From: Heterobilharzia americana
Lineage: Eukaryota; Platyhelminthes; Trematoda; Strigeidida; Schistosomatidae
Assembly (NCBI GenBank): GCA_944470555.2
Contig: OX104134.1
Location: forward strand, 56,721,890-56,785,889
Direction: 5' to 3'
DNA length: 64,000 bases
Below are positions 12,756 to 25,317 of this stretch, piece after piece. The position numbers and the translations under genes were made by a program. The notes under the pieces are model-generated. The model did no database searches. It was not told the DNA's origin and saw only the letters and a list, made by a program, of their open reading frames with translations. Position 1 is the stretch's first letter, and every line of letters starts with the position of its first letter.

Positions 12756-13433
12756 TGAAGCTTTCATCGTCTTTCCGGACGACATCATCAGCACTAACTT
12801 CATTATGAAGTGAGCTGTAATTATCTCTCCGTGAGTGATTTAGTGGCTTGCGCTGACTATGTGGTCTGTGACTGGTTGTTTCCTTATATAGTTGTCATTG
12901 ACTGTATAGACTTTCCTGTTGGCTGTTCCTCTGCTTGACCTCTGACCTTTCTGTCGTTTATCATTTTACTTATTCGTTGACAGGTTGAGTCTATGTCTAT
13001 ACATCTGGTGATTGCTGACTGACCTGAATGCCAAGCTTCTAGGAATTATCTGATATTCTTTATGTTTCCTCTGTCCAAAATTTCTACATTATTCAAATTA
13101 AATTCATGTCCATAGTTATCCACGTGCATTGAGATGAGTGACGAAATGTCGTGGTGTTTAATAGCTAATTGGTGCTCATGTAGACGAAGGCAAAGAGGGC
13201 GGCCACTTTGTCCAATGTAGTGTTGACTACAGTTATTGCAGTTGATTTTGTAAATGATATTTGGTTTGTCTTCTTTGGTTGTTGCATCCTTTGGTCTGTA
13301 TAATAGTGTTTGGAGGGAATTTGTAGGTTCATGAGCCTCACCAATTCCAAGTGGTCTCAGTAATCTTGTTGTGATTTCTGATATATTCTTTATGTATGGT
13401 AGGATGATGCGTTTATTGGTTCCTGTCCTCCTG
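12756..13433 (-). mobile_element. Penelope-like element, left (minus) copy
   Basis: Reading on the minus strand, this copy starts inside the RT to GIY-YIG linker at 13433, encodes the C-terminal domain (IIYKINCNNCSQHYIGQSG, GRPLCLRLHEHQLAIK) and stops near 13046. About 270 bp of noncoding 3' sequence follows, ending in TGAAGCTTTCATCGTCTTT on the plus strand (12756-12774). The GIY-YIG-like endonuclease fused behind RT is the hallmark of Penelope-like elements. The RT domain is absent from this copy. It is joined head-to-head to the plus copy, with a 390-bp arm nearly identical to 14064-14452. Confidence 0.85.
13044..13433. repeat. Left arm of 390-bp inverted repeat (Penelope palindrome)
   Basis: This segment is the reverse complement of 14064-14452, giving the same GIY-YIG-like protein on both strands with essentially no differences apart from the junction. 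The spacer is about 630 bp. The near identity implies a recent duplication or gene conversion. Confidence 0.9.
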
Positions 13434-14476
13434 CTCAAAGAAGACAAAAACCTTTCAAAACGCACAAAACTCAGATGTTCAAGTCTGATGGAACTCATCG
13501 ACCTTTGTATAAGAACATACTTCCATTTCAACGGCAAGATATAAAAACAGATAAAAGAAACTCCAATGGGATCACCCATATCCAGATTAATTGCAGAAGC
13601 AGTGATGCAGAGACTGGAAGCCATTATTCTACCTGTGATCAAACCAAAAATTTGGATTAGCTATATGAATGACACTTCTGTCATCACTAAAAAAGATGAT
13701 ATAGAAAACACCCAAAGTTTGATCTACAACATTTTCAATGACATGAAATTCACAATGGAGAAAGAGTCAAACAACCAACTACTGTTCCTGGATATTTTAC
13801 TCAGTATGACAAATGCCGGAAAGCTGGAAACCCAAGCGTACAGGAAGCCAACATACACTGACGAAATCCTCAAATACAATAGCAACCTACCAACAACACA
13901 CAAAATTAGTTACATGCAGACTGTATTTAAAAGAGCGAGAATACACTGCAGCACAACAACACGGAGAAAAGAGGAAAATTACTTGATATCCACCCTAAAG
14001 AAGAATGGCTTTCTACGAGATTTCTTCGGAAAATGCCTATACCGAGCATCACAAACTACAAAGTCATCGACAGGAATCAATAAACGCATCATCCTACCAT
14101 ACATAAAGAATATATCAGAAATCACAACAAGATTACTGAGACCACTTGGAATTGGTGAGGCTCATGAACCTACAAATTCCCTCCAAACACTATTATACAG
14201 ACCAAAGGATGCAACAACCAAAGAAGACAAACCAAATATCATTTACAAAATCAACTGCAATAACTGTAGTCAACACTACATTGGACAAAGTGGCCGCCCT
14301 CTTTGCCTTCGTCTACATGAGCACCAATTAGCTATTAAACACCACGACATTTCGTCACTCATCTCAATGCACGTGGATAACTATGGACATGAATTTAATT
14401 TGAATAATGTAGAAATTTTGGACAGAGGAAACATAAAGAATATCAGATAATTTCTATAAAGACGATGAAAGCTTCA
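13434..14476 (+). pseudogene. Penelope-like element, right (plus) copy: RT fragment plus GIY-YIG-like domain
   Basis: Coding sequence begins at the head-to-head junction and runs in one frame to the stop at 14448-14450, interrupted only by a TAA at 13542-13544. It holds the later part of a Penelope RT: LMELIDLC and YFHFNG near 13487-13535, ETPMGSPISRLIAEA near 13557-13600, and the catalytic box near 13660. That box reads YMND where the family has Y-x-D-D, so the first catalytic Asp is changed to Asn. The C-terminal GIY-YIG-like domain (IIYKINCNNCSQHYIGQSG near 14235-14295) is intact. The N-terminal RT motifs are missing. The copy ends with AAAGACGATGAAAGCTTCA at 14458-14476, the exact reverse complement of 12756-12774. 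It is inactive. Confidence 0.88.
14064..14452. repeat. Right arm of 390-bp inverted repeat (Penelope palindrome)
   Basis: Reverse complement of 13044-13433; it contains the full GIY-YIG-like tail of the plus copy. Confidence 0.9.
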
Positions 14477-16094
14477 CGATTAAACAACCCAGCACAGAGA
14501 ATACAATACAACTAAGACCATCCACTGAGTTACAAGTATTCTCCATTATTTCAGTATTATGCCATGTTATTCATACCATGGTAAAAGATAATTCGAATCT
14601 TAACAGCATTAAGCTCTTCAAATGAGTCATTCTGAGTTAGGAGACAACAAGAACAACCCAATGCTCTTTTCAGTTGCAGTCAATATTTTGCGTCCTTCTG
14701 TTCTTTAACAGGAATACAAGACCCCACCCGATCTCTGATCAAATAACTTACAGCAAAGGAAATTCTATCGAAGTGTGCTTGCAGCGTTCCTAAAAAGTGA
14801 TTTGGTTATTTTTACTGATAAAGCATTTTTCCCACTGTAAATCATGGAAAGAAAAGAAAATTGAAAGTGATTCATATCATCTCCTTAAACAGAAATGGGC
14901 ATATGAATACATTTGAGGATTGTTGCAACGACGCTAAAAACGCTTCGCATCTATAATTATAGAATATTCTATATTCTATCAGCAGACCAAAAGCCACCTA
15001 CCTTCTGTATCACTGATGACAGCGAGAAGACAAACGACAAGCTGTTTTCAAACTTAGACTCAAATCAAACTATCTAAATTAACTTACGTTCGCAAACATC
15101 TTCCTAATACATTGAGGTAAACTTTGACACACTCGCCTTTACTTTTAGTCTTCTTTACACAGGAGCTTAATTTCGGAAAATGATTTCAAGTGCTTTCAAC
15201 TCTTTCTCTGATATCATTATTTTACGGAGTGGGAAGAAAATAAACATTTCCGTAGAATTCAGTCAAAAACAATAATAAGCAGCTTAAAGCATGCGATTAT
15301 TGTAAAGAAGATAAGTGATGCAGCATATTATTCTGCATAGATGCACTAAGTGAGAGAGGGTTTATAGGTGTTTGAAATCCATCTTCTTAGTTGTCTGTTA
15401 CTTGCATCTTTCTGTATAAGGTCTTTAGCGTGTTTAGAATACAGCTGGTTTCGAAACTGCCTTGTGAAATTCAAAAGCATGCTATGCTTTTTCCAACCGT
15501 TAGGCCAAGTTGACAAACGTTCCTAGACTACTGCAAAAAACCGCTTTTAAAATATCTTCGTTTATTTAGTTTTAGACGACATACAACTGTAAGACAGTGC
15601 AATACCTCACGCCAATCCACAAAGAAGCTGTAAGGTACATTTTTAGATCACGTTTCCTGTCTCAAAGGTCATAATTTCATACATTGTTTCGTCTTTGTTT
15701 AGTTATGTTCTTTTATTGAAACCAGTGGATTTTATGCACAGTAAAGGGACGAAGTTTTAACAGGAAAAGGTAATTATCTCTCTAGCTTTAAAAGTACTCA
15801 AGAATTACCCTAAAGAAAAAATTTCCTGTAGTAAATTTGTTCTTTATCTCCTACAATCAATCTATTTCAGAGTCAAACATTAAGAAAAGCTGGTTTTTAC
15901 TCCTAAATATGCACGGTTTTGTTCAGTCATTCACTTTTTGTGGGCAGTCAGATTGGACTGAATGGAGTTTTCAAGTATCACACGCCGTACGTAAACAAAG
16001 ATAAGACTGACACATGGAACTATTCCATTACTGCATAACTAGTTAGCAGTGATTATTAAATGAACAATAAATATTAATCGATACTATTTGATCC
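14477..16094. other. Intergenic, no gene seen
   Basis: No coding, RNA or repeat signal that I could support. Confidence 0.5.
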
Positions 16095-16107
16095 AGCACA
16101 TGAAATA
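16095..16107. repeat. Left target-site duplication of the copy C insertion
   Basis: AGCACATGAAATA, repeated exactly at 19782-19794. It abuts the TAA-type tail (read on the minus strand) of copy C. Confidence 0.9.
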
Positions 16108-19100
16108 TTATTATTATTTTAAGTCCCTTGGGTTCCTAATCGAACATAGGCCTTCAGTAGCACGTCTCCATTCCACTCTCTTCTCTGAAATATTTTCAAC
16201 ATGGCTCCACGACAGCCCACAAGCTCTCATTTCCTACTCGCACGATCTCCTCCATGTCACCCTCACCTCGGACGTCCAACTCGTCGCTTCCCATGGGGAT
16301 TCCACTCGAGCAACTGGCCTGACGCGTGATGTCCCCAGTCGGCCTTCTCAGTGCATGCCCAATCCATTTCCACCTTCTTCCACTGCATATTTGTTGGGTG
16401 ATAGATTCTTGGTTGGTTCGTTGCCCGGCCAGAGTTCCTTGTTGCTTATTCTTGGTATTCTGGCCATCTGATTTTCAGTAACGAGCCAGCGTAGGCAGTT
16501 GTTCATGAATGTCTGTAGTTTATTGGAAATCCCTTTTGTGACGTGCCAAGTCTCTGAACCAAACAGAAGCACTGACTTGACGTTGGTGTTGAAAATCCGG
16601 ATCTTGTTCTTTGTGCTGAGTGCAGAAGATCTCCACACTAGTTTCAGGCTAATGAACGCCTGTCTTGCTCTTCCCATCCTGACTGCTTTGACGTCTTGGT
16701 CTGTGCCACCGCCGCCTGTAGTTGAAACAGTGCTGCCTAGATAGGTGAAGGAGGTTACTTCCTTTAAATTTCTCCCCTTGATGGTGATTGGAGTTTGTTG
16801 TTGTTGTTGGAGTTGTTGGTGCGGTATCTTCATCACTTCTGTCTTCTCTATATTCACTCGAAGTCCCGTCTCCCTTTGCTGCCTCGCCTCTTCTGCCAAC
16901 TTGTTAGTTTTCGCCTGTAGATCTTCAAGTTTGTGTGACATCAGACACAAGTCATCGGCGAAACCCAAGTCTTCTAGGTTCTTTTCCGTCGTCCAGCGTA
17001 TCCCCCTCTTCTCACAGCTCCCCGCTGTTTGCTGCATGATCCAGTCGAGTCGACCACAATCAGGAATATCATGGGTGATAGTAGGCAACCTTGTTTCACT
17101 CCTCCCTCTCTTCACTTCAAAAGCATCACTGGGCTTCTCATTGTGAATTACTTGGCATGTGGCATCTTCATATAGTTGTTGAATGAGGCTGATAAAGGTT
17201 TGCGGTACTCCGTAGTAGTGAAGCAGTTTCCAAATTACCACTCGGTCAACCCTGTCAAAGGCCTTCTCAAAGTCGATAAAGTTGAGGTAGAGGGTTGACT
17301 GTTATTTTATACTCTGTTCTATGATGATGTGTAGTGTAGCGTTACAATTTGATACGCACATGATTTGTACTTCCTGAATCCAGCCAGCCAGCCAGCCAGC
17401 CAGCCTGTTCCGGTCGTAGTTTTGAATCCAGTGCATCCTTTAGTCTCTCCAGGATGATGCGGCTTAATATTTTGCTTGCTCTGGGTGGACAGGAGAGTGA
17501 TTCCGTGTCAGTTCTTGCAAAGACTTAGGTCGCCCTTCTTCGGCAGTTTGACCAGGTAACCCTTCTTCCAATCAACTGACAGGTACCTTCCCTTCCTTGC
17601 ACACCTTCTGCAATAGTGGTGTGGTGTCATCATGTCCGCTGTTGTCTCTGCGTCTGTTCTCAGTGCTTCTGGCGGGATTCCATCTGATCCTGCTGCTTTC
17701 CCGCATTTCAGTAGCTTTATGGTGCTCAGGACGTCGACTTTTGTTAGAGAATGTATGTTCACTTGAAGGTCTGTGGCTGCAGGTGATATTTCTGGACGAA
17801 GTGCAGGTGGTGGTGGTGGTCGATTCAAGAGCTTTTTGAAGTGGTCGGCCCGTTGTTTCCTTTGTTTCTTCTCTCTGGTAACTAAGTTTCCTTCATCATC
17901 TTTCATTGGTTTTATCTTCATTGATCTCATCCCAGATAGTAACCTGGTTATTTGATACAATGTTGTCAGGTCTCTGTCTCTCCTACGAGCAGCCTGTTCT
18001 GCTTCACTTGTCAATGTGTCGTAGAAGTGTCTTTAGTCTTTGTGTGCACTCTTCTTCACTTCTTTGTTCAGTGTTCTATGTGTTGTGTTCAGTTCCTCTT
18101 GTCGTTGTTCACCCCTGCACTGATCTGGTTTATTTTCTGCTTCACCATCCTCCTCTCCTCTATCAGATTCCATGTGTCCATCGAGATCCATTGCTTATCT
18201 TCATTCTTCTTCCTTCCCAATACGGCTGTGAAGGTTTCTTTCCACATCTTTTTCAAAGACTTACAGTGTTCTTCCACACGTATTTCTTCAAGGATGTTGC
18301 TTGACATCTCCCATTTTGTCTTGATGGCTGACTGACGTGAGGATGTGCTTTGTAGTTTCATCCTTCAGTTTCCGAGTGTTGTACTTGAACTGTGGTCTAT
18401 CACCAGCTTACTTGAAGGCTTTTAACTTGATTTTGAAGGTAGGTTCCTTGCACTAGATAGTGAGTGGTGGGTGTGAACCTACATCTGCTCCTCTTCTTGA
18501 CCTTGTGTTAAGTAGACTGCGTCTCCATTTTCTTGAGATTGAGATAAAGTCGATCTGATTTTTAGTGTGTCCATCTGGTGAAATCCATGTCGCTTTGTGG
18601 ATATCTTTGTGCCTGAACACACTGCCTCCAATCACCAAATCGTTGAATGCGCAGAATTCTGCAAACAATTCTCCATTCTCATTCATTTCACCTAGCGCCT
18701 CTCGACCCATGGTTAGTTCTCTTCCTGTGTTGTCCCCTCCCAGTTTGGCATTCATGTCGCCCATCAGAATTTTGATATCGCCAACTGACGTCTTGTCCAG
18801 TGTTGATTGAAGTTGTCTGTAGAACTCCTCCTTTTTCTCTTCATCTGCATTATTTGTAGGTGTGTAGCGTAGCGTAGCATTGTATGATTGTGACCTTCCT
18901 TCCTTTTGAGTTGAATCCATCTTACTGTCATGATTCTGATCGTTGAGGAGATTGGTTCCCACTGCATGAGAGCCTTCAATGCTGTTGGGGACATCATGAT
19001 AGCCACTCCATAACTCAGTGTGCTCGTGGTTGTCGTGTCGTCTGGGTGACAATATCGGAGTAGATTATTGATTCTCCAGTTGATAGTTTGGAGAGTCCAC

Positions 19101-19482
19101 TCCCATTCCATCTGCTTTCACAAATTCCAAGCACTTCAATGTGATACTTTCTCGTCTCTTTTGCAATCTGGGCTGCCTTACTGGGTTCAAACATCGTACG
19201 GACATTCCATGTCCCCACGCTTACTTTCGCTTTCATCGAGAGAAGACACATTGGCCAATTGGCTTCCCGAAGGCTTTCATCAACTGGCGTCATTTCGCCT
19301 CTCCGATTCCAGGGAGGAATAATTTTGTTTTGTTTTTTTATTTTTTATATATCGTTTGTGCTTTGAAGTTTCTTTAGCGTTTATATTTGTTTTCCGGGGT
19401 AGGGATGCTAGCCCTATGCTTAACCTTCCCTGTTTACCCGGGCTTAGGACCGGCTAGTGACTAGTGAACTAGTTAACCAGGC
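16108..19482 (-). mobile_element. RTE-clade retrotransposon, copy C (near full length, defective)
   Basis: Read on the minus strand, it starts with the family leader (GCCTGGTTAACTAG near 19482-19469), then EN (VGTWNVRTMFEP near 19224, GDMNAKLGGDN near 18760), RT (FADD near 16960) and YGSETW-like FGSETWHVTKG near 16550, and ends in a short TAA-like tail at 16108-16118. It shares with copy A the CTGG expansion (17381-17405), the KRGRSETR frameshift near 17100, the GCTACGCTACGCTACAC expansion near 18868 and the in-frame TAA (complement 18033-18035). It retains the 37 bp missing from A, and its EN half resembles B more than A does. Its own TSD shows it is an independent insertion and not a segmental copy of A. 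Confidence 0.93.
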
Positions 19483-19781
19483 AAAGTCAGAATCGGAAAA
19501 GCAAGACATGCTTTCATTAGCCTGAAACTAGTGTGGAGATCTTCTGCACTCAGCACAAAGAACAAGATCCGGATTTTCAACACCAACGTCAAGTCAGTGC
19601 TTCTGTTTGGTTCAGAGACTTGGCACGTCACAAAAGGGATTTCCAATAAACTACAGACATTCATCAACATTTGCTTACGCTCGTTACTGAAATGAGGTGG
19701 CCAGAATACCAAGAATAAGCAACAAGGAACTCTTGCCGGGCAACGAACCAACCAAGAATCTATCACGCAACAATATGCAGG
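19483..19781 (+). mobile_element. Inverted extra RTE 3'-region segment joined to copy C
   Basis: About 300 bp in the opposite orientation to copy C, corresponding to roughly 7744-8036 of copy B (C-terminal part of the polyprotein, FGSETWHVTKG near 19608-19640). It runs from the 5' end of copy C straight into the right TSD. It is not a copy of copy C's own segment: it reads GTCAGAATCGGAAAAG like B, where C has the A-type GTCAGGATGGGAAGAG. It must have come from a second RNA or another genomic copy. Confidence 0.88.
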
Positions 19782-19794
19782 AGCACATGAAATA
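19782..19794. repeat. Right target-site duplication of the copy C insertion
   Basis: Exact repeat of 16095-16107, placed beyond the inverted 300-bp segment. The duplication therefore encloses both pieces and they entered together. Confidence 0.9.
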
Positions 19795-22700
19795 GGCATC
19801 TGTATATTTCATACAGTGAAAGCCATTGTCATCTACTTTCACAAACCAAGCTTTATATTCCTTCAACGTTTATCCAACCACTCTCATCCAGTATTATAAA
19901 ACACCACTGTTTTTTTCACTTATTGTCCACTCCGTCAAATAATGACCTATTACATATTATTACTCTTGACATCCTGCAATCTCTAAGTATAATTCTTCTC
20001 TTGAGTTAAGAAATTCGCATTTACTGTGAATTAATCTATCACCCTTAAACTGGTATTTCCACATTCGTCGCAAAGTCAATATCGAAACACATATTTGTCT
20101 TATGTATGTAGTTTACTTGGAGCTGAAGATTCAACAGCATAATTTTTCACTGATGTTTATTCTAGATAGTTTTTATAGCTAGAAGAACTTTTGTGCAACT
20201 AATCATGTTTATTCGCATCCTCAGTCATACCACATATTAGAGTAGGAATTACCGCACGTTATGAATGACGCTACTAAATTCTATCAAGATCCTCTTTGTT
20301 TAGATACTAGATGTTATTCACGGTTCTTGTACAATGATGACAACTAGCGTGACATTGAAACTGTTACTAATTTCATGCCTATATGCAGTGCATTAGGACT
20401 TATCTTTTTGTTCAACTAATCCAAGAAAACTTACTTTGCAAATGTTTACCTGGAACCTCATCCATTCAAATTCCCTTTAATCAAAACTTATTCTACTACT
20501 CTTCTGTTAAGAGGTAATATCACTGAACCATTGGCTTGCAACGCTCTGATACCAAAGCATTGCAAGACGTTAGGCGAATAAAACGGTCGTGTATTATAAT
20601 CTGAATGCACAAATCAGCCGTTTCAACATCATAGCTTGTAAAGGTAATTTCCCGAGGATGCACTGATTTATCAAAGTAATTACTGCAAACTATCACAACA
20701 TTTTAGCTGATACTTTACAAATACTGGTAATAAACCATAGGGTACAGATTTACCCTCAAAAAGAATCTCCATTGAGTAATTTAGTCGAAAAGCTTAGTTC
20801 ACTTTTTTGTACCCTCGGCAAATGTTTGTATGTAAGTGATTGTCATATCGCATTGATGCTCTCCAGCCTAGAATTCTGTTACGCATAAATGCATGGTCAG
20901 TGGAATACCATTCTGATGTTTCTATACTCATACAGTTCGGCCGTCTAATTGTCATCGTTTGATCACCATGAGTTAAGACTGTCAAAGTTATGAAGTAAAG
21001 TTGAATTTAGACCACTGACTTGTAAGTTTTGAGCCCATCTCCCCAGTTTAAAGTTAGGAAAAATATTATTACTATGATACATTCAATAGTTTCATTGACT
21101 CATGATTATTAATGTAATCAGAGACCTCCAGAAATTGTTCAAGCCTCACAGTAGTAAGCATGTCTCAAGAGAAAACAAGCATAATCATTCATCTAATCAA
21201 GCTTTTCTGTGATAAATATGTAATAGGTAACAAGCAGCAGCAAATACGGTGATGTAGTCATCAGTAAGTCCGGAAATACTCTGCAATTGTATGATCACAA
21301 GAAACTGGGTGGTTCTCAGAGGTTTGAGACAATGATCCATCATCTTAGTTTGACCACCCACTGATGCTAGCTAGCTAGAAAAACCGTTTACACATCAAGA
21401 AACTTAAAATACCTTCCAGCAATAGAATCTACAAGTGGCTGTGAGTAAGCAGTATATATCACATAGGATTGCGATGTCTACAAAACATACTTTTTTGTAC
21501 AGTAGAGTAAATGATTAATATTTATAAGTAAAAGTAAAAGGCAGAATAAGCACGAACTGGTTTACCTTGCCTCAGGACACAGTGAAACATGCCTTCATTC
21601 TTACCACTGATCCAATAAGTGTTTTTAATTTTATTTTTTCAATTTCAACATAACAATAAAAATTAAGATTTTCTATGATTTTAATGTCACGCATAAAGGC
21701 AAAATAGCTTCTAAATAAAACATGTGATTCTTCACTTCAGTGTTTACGTCTTCATCCTCCTTAAAAATGATCGATTCTAAGGGAGAAGCATTTATACACG
21801 CCATTCGACATAAGCTTTGATTTCAGGCTGATTAGCGTTTGTCTGAGCGGCTGGTCTGGACTTTAATCGCAAAGTTATTGTTAATCGCGCATTCTACTTG
21901 ATCATAAATGTATGTGTAAATCCTGATCGAATTATCCTAGAAGATATCTCTCAAAAAGCTCTAGTATCGTCCCTTAAAATCAGGAGAACTCAATACACCA
22001 ATTCTCCTTTTTACAAGCTATCACCTAAATTCAGTAGAAGCTGTAAACTCCATTAACAGGTTGTAACTAGATGAAACATTTAGATTGATTTCTAGGTTGA
22101 AAAAGTGATAAACCGGATATCAGTCTGCTTCATATTTTTTCTCAGAAACTTGTAGTAATGTACCACTAGAACACAGAGGAGTCACATGACACTTGGTAGC
22201 GAATGCACCCTGGTTATTAATTACTTCATGTTTCATAAGATTGCATATGATGGGAACCATGAAATCAATACGAATCTAAAGCCTTACTTGCAGTGCCTGT
22301 TATACGTTATACACTGCACTGATACCAAAAGAAGAAGGGATTATTGAATGTCGCAAGTGTTTGTTATCCATAATGATCAGTTATACCGTATGAGTTAAAG
22401 AGCATTTTGCATTTTTTTTCTTTAAAATCATTGAAAAATCCGTTCCATAAACGTCTGAAACATGCTGTTTACCACACTGAAAACTGTTAGTTTAATTATC
22501 ATACTTCATACTGATTCCTGATTTTATCAGCCGAGGGTGTAATTTTGGTTGGTTATCTTTTTCTTTTCTTATCAAGAGTATAATGATCTTCCAAAAGAGG
22601 ATTCGAATTCGGCCAAAAACCGACGTCTTCTGACACACTCAGCCGTGATCAGTGACGCATCCTATTCTGAAACTTCCTCTTTTACGTCGTTTTTGAATTA

Positions 22701-24399
22701 TTAATGATTGTAATAAAATATAAACTAAATATCGTCTGATATCTGTCGATTATGTACATCATTAAATTTCAGACCATATAAACTGCTACAACTTTTCAAA
22801 AACCGGTAAAATTTTAAATGTTATTTATCCAAATGATACTACTGAGTAAAATACAGTAGCACAAGAGTGGATAAATGTTTTTTATCCATAAGATGCTAAA
22901 AATGTAACGGATTTTGAAGAAGTTCATGTGGATATTCTTCAGTTCATTATATTGTTATCATTTGCGTTGCTAAAAACATCATTTTATCATCACAAAACTG
23001 GTTTGAATTTCCAATGCAGAATCCTGTGGTTAGTGAGTGTTCACTAATTTAAAGTTTTGTTATCAAATCATCAATCATAAAGTGGAATAAAAGGATAAAG
23101 CTTTATCATTTCGACATTTATATAAATAAGAATATTCTGAACCAGTCACTGCTTTACCTTGAGACTACCACAACGATCAAAAGGTCACATGCAACTGTTT
23201 ATTAGTTCGTCCAAGATATGTGAGAGAAATGGCTACCGTTGAATTTCGAATTTAATGTGTCAGTTGTAGTTTAACCGTAAGAAAGAAGGAGAAAAGTAAA
23301 ATAAGCGTTGAGATGAAATAAATTAAACCATTATTAGAATAAGAGTACTTATTGGAAGCTTGTCAGCTTCAGCTCTTCTCACATTTAAGCATATTCTGTT
23401 TCTGTTTGGGTCATCATGATTATTATTTTGACTTTAAAACGAAGCTCCAATAAATATGACTTTGATTTACATGTTAACATCCGATAATGCAAAACCACGA
23501 AAAAGATTTAATTATCTTTTAGCATAGTGGTAACAAAAATTCACTAGTATTGTTCTCTGTTGTTTTGATAGGTATATTACTGGCAGAGATATCCTTTTTT
23601 TAGCTTCAAAGATTAGCTGACTCACGTACTTCGTCGATCGCGACTTCCCGTAGCAGCTTCCGTAAAAAGAGGAGTATACGCTAAGTAAGCACGTCATTCT
23701 ACCAAAGGCTGTGCATTTGAACATTCATAAATGTAACAAAGCACATGGTGAGATGCTGGGTGAGTTGTATGCGTTAAGCTGTGTTTTTCCCAGAATGTCC
23801 ATTCTCAAAATTTTCGCTTAGCTTTATCACAGATATAACTATGGGGGTCCAACTTCGCTTTTTTAAGATCTCAGGGACTGACTAGCTGAAATGAAATATT
23901 TAGGCTGACCAGAAGAAAGCAGACGACATAGTTTTGACAAATGAAGTTATTGAGGAGATGAAGTATTCTAAATACCACAAGTGACAACCTTTATAATATT
24001 TACGACGTGTTTCTCAATACCCAATGGCAAACTGTTGCTTAAGGACTGATCAACGTTAGGCGCACTGACCATTACTTTAACTGGCAGACAAAGGCCGCAT
24101 CATTCCACGAAGTTCTCGAACGGTCAATTGATCAATATGGCTTCCAAGTATGAGTTTTTATTATAACTGAAACCGCCAGTTGAAGGCTGCTGACAACATG
24201 ACTCAAAGTTGCTTTCAGCGGTACAGACAGACAGATAGGATCAATGCAGAACCTCGCACACAAGTGCATCCGTTCAGGTTTACACACTTCACAGTAGTAT
24301 ACAAAAAACAGACGAATAGAAGAAGAGTGACATCAAAGTAGAAAAAGTTGTGTGAGGTAACTATGTGAAGATAATGGTTAGTTTAAATATTCAAGCTTT
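19795..24399. other. Long gene-poor stretch
   Basis: No supported protein gene. A tRNA-like remnant may lie on the minus strand near 22660-22590 (B-box-like GAATTCGAATCC, A-box-like GGCTGAGTG), but its T stem does not pair. Short open frames at 20794-20985 and 23512-23724 have no features worth a call. A short GACAGACAGACAGATAG run lies near 24223-24239. Confidence 0.5.
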
Positions 24400-25317
24400 G
24401 AAATATGTCAAGGAGTGAATACACCTGCGCCACGGTGACCAATTCTCGGGCATTTCACCAAAAAATCCTCAACCACTTTTTCCTGTCATATCGGAGACCC
24501 CAGCCAGCCAGTCCACATCACCCCACACGACTCAGACTAATAAACAAAGACGTTTCTGAATGGTGCTAGGTCTTGGTCTGGCCACCCTAAAGCCTGTTCC
24601 AAACTAATCCAACTTCACTTGGCATGGTGTGTCGAGGTAGGCAGTGGCTCGGCATTAGCAGCACATATTCAACTCATCTCAGTCAAATAAGTTTCACAAC
24701 CTCATTGATCGACTTGCTTGCCTTGCCTAATACTCTTTACCTGACATCAACACTGCTCATAAGGTGGTTCCACCAAACACGAGCAGTGCCATGAAGACAA
24801 CTTTGATCAAAACCCCGTGGTCGCTTCATATCCACTTTTAACGGCCTTGTTTCCCAGCCATATAACAGGACAGAATGAGCTGCAAAGTAGTATACCCCTG
24901 CTTTAATGGATAGTCAAATATCTCGCCAGTTGGCGCCAGAGGTGACGCGAGATGGCAAGTGCCAACGGCACTTCTGTATCCGAGCTAAGCCTTCGTGACC
25001 AAACAGCCTGTTCGCTCTGATCTAGCTCTTCAGGTGAATGAACTGGTCGATAAATTCCACCACTTCACTCCCTATCATTTAACTAGGATTGATTGCAGAC
25101 CAGTCCTGGAGCAACACTCTACGTTTGATAAGTATGAAAAGCATGTCGAACACATTCAGATTTCTGCTTTACGTGTTAAGAAGACTCTGCATTTTGTTAG
25201 CGTCTTTATTTAGCAGGACAATATCGTACGTATGCTCCAAGTCAGCCAGATGACCTCCATGAAGTAGATCAGTCCCGGTGAAATCAGACGTTCCTGAGTT
25301 TACTTCCATAAGTATGT
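24400..25317 (-). pseudogene. Second RTE-family retrotransposon, C-terminal RT fragment
   Basis: Read on the minus strand and allowing several frameshifts, it shows the RT palm region (TYDIVLLNKDANKMQSLLN near 25235-25180, where the family has an A-D-D catalytic box before IVLL), then SVLLYG-like VLLYGWETRPLK near 24865-24830, FDQSCLHGTARVWWNHL near 24805-24755, VLGKASKSINEVVKL near 24735-24690 and a terminal WRRCIHSLT near 24435-24415. This is the C-terminal layout of a schistosome RTE family different from copies A-F. Interrupted by stops throughout. It ends exactly where copy D begins. Confidence 0.8.

Noticed and set aside
16499..17146. Cys- and Ser-rich open frames antisense to the RTE copies (also near 1934, 6244, 26200, 29621, 48300)
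   Set aside because: They recur wherever the RTE coding strand occurs and are simply its complement.
22590..22660. tRNA gene on the minus strand
   Set aside because: B-box-like sequence is present, but the T stem and acceptor stem do not pair. At most a tRNA-derived remnant.
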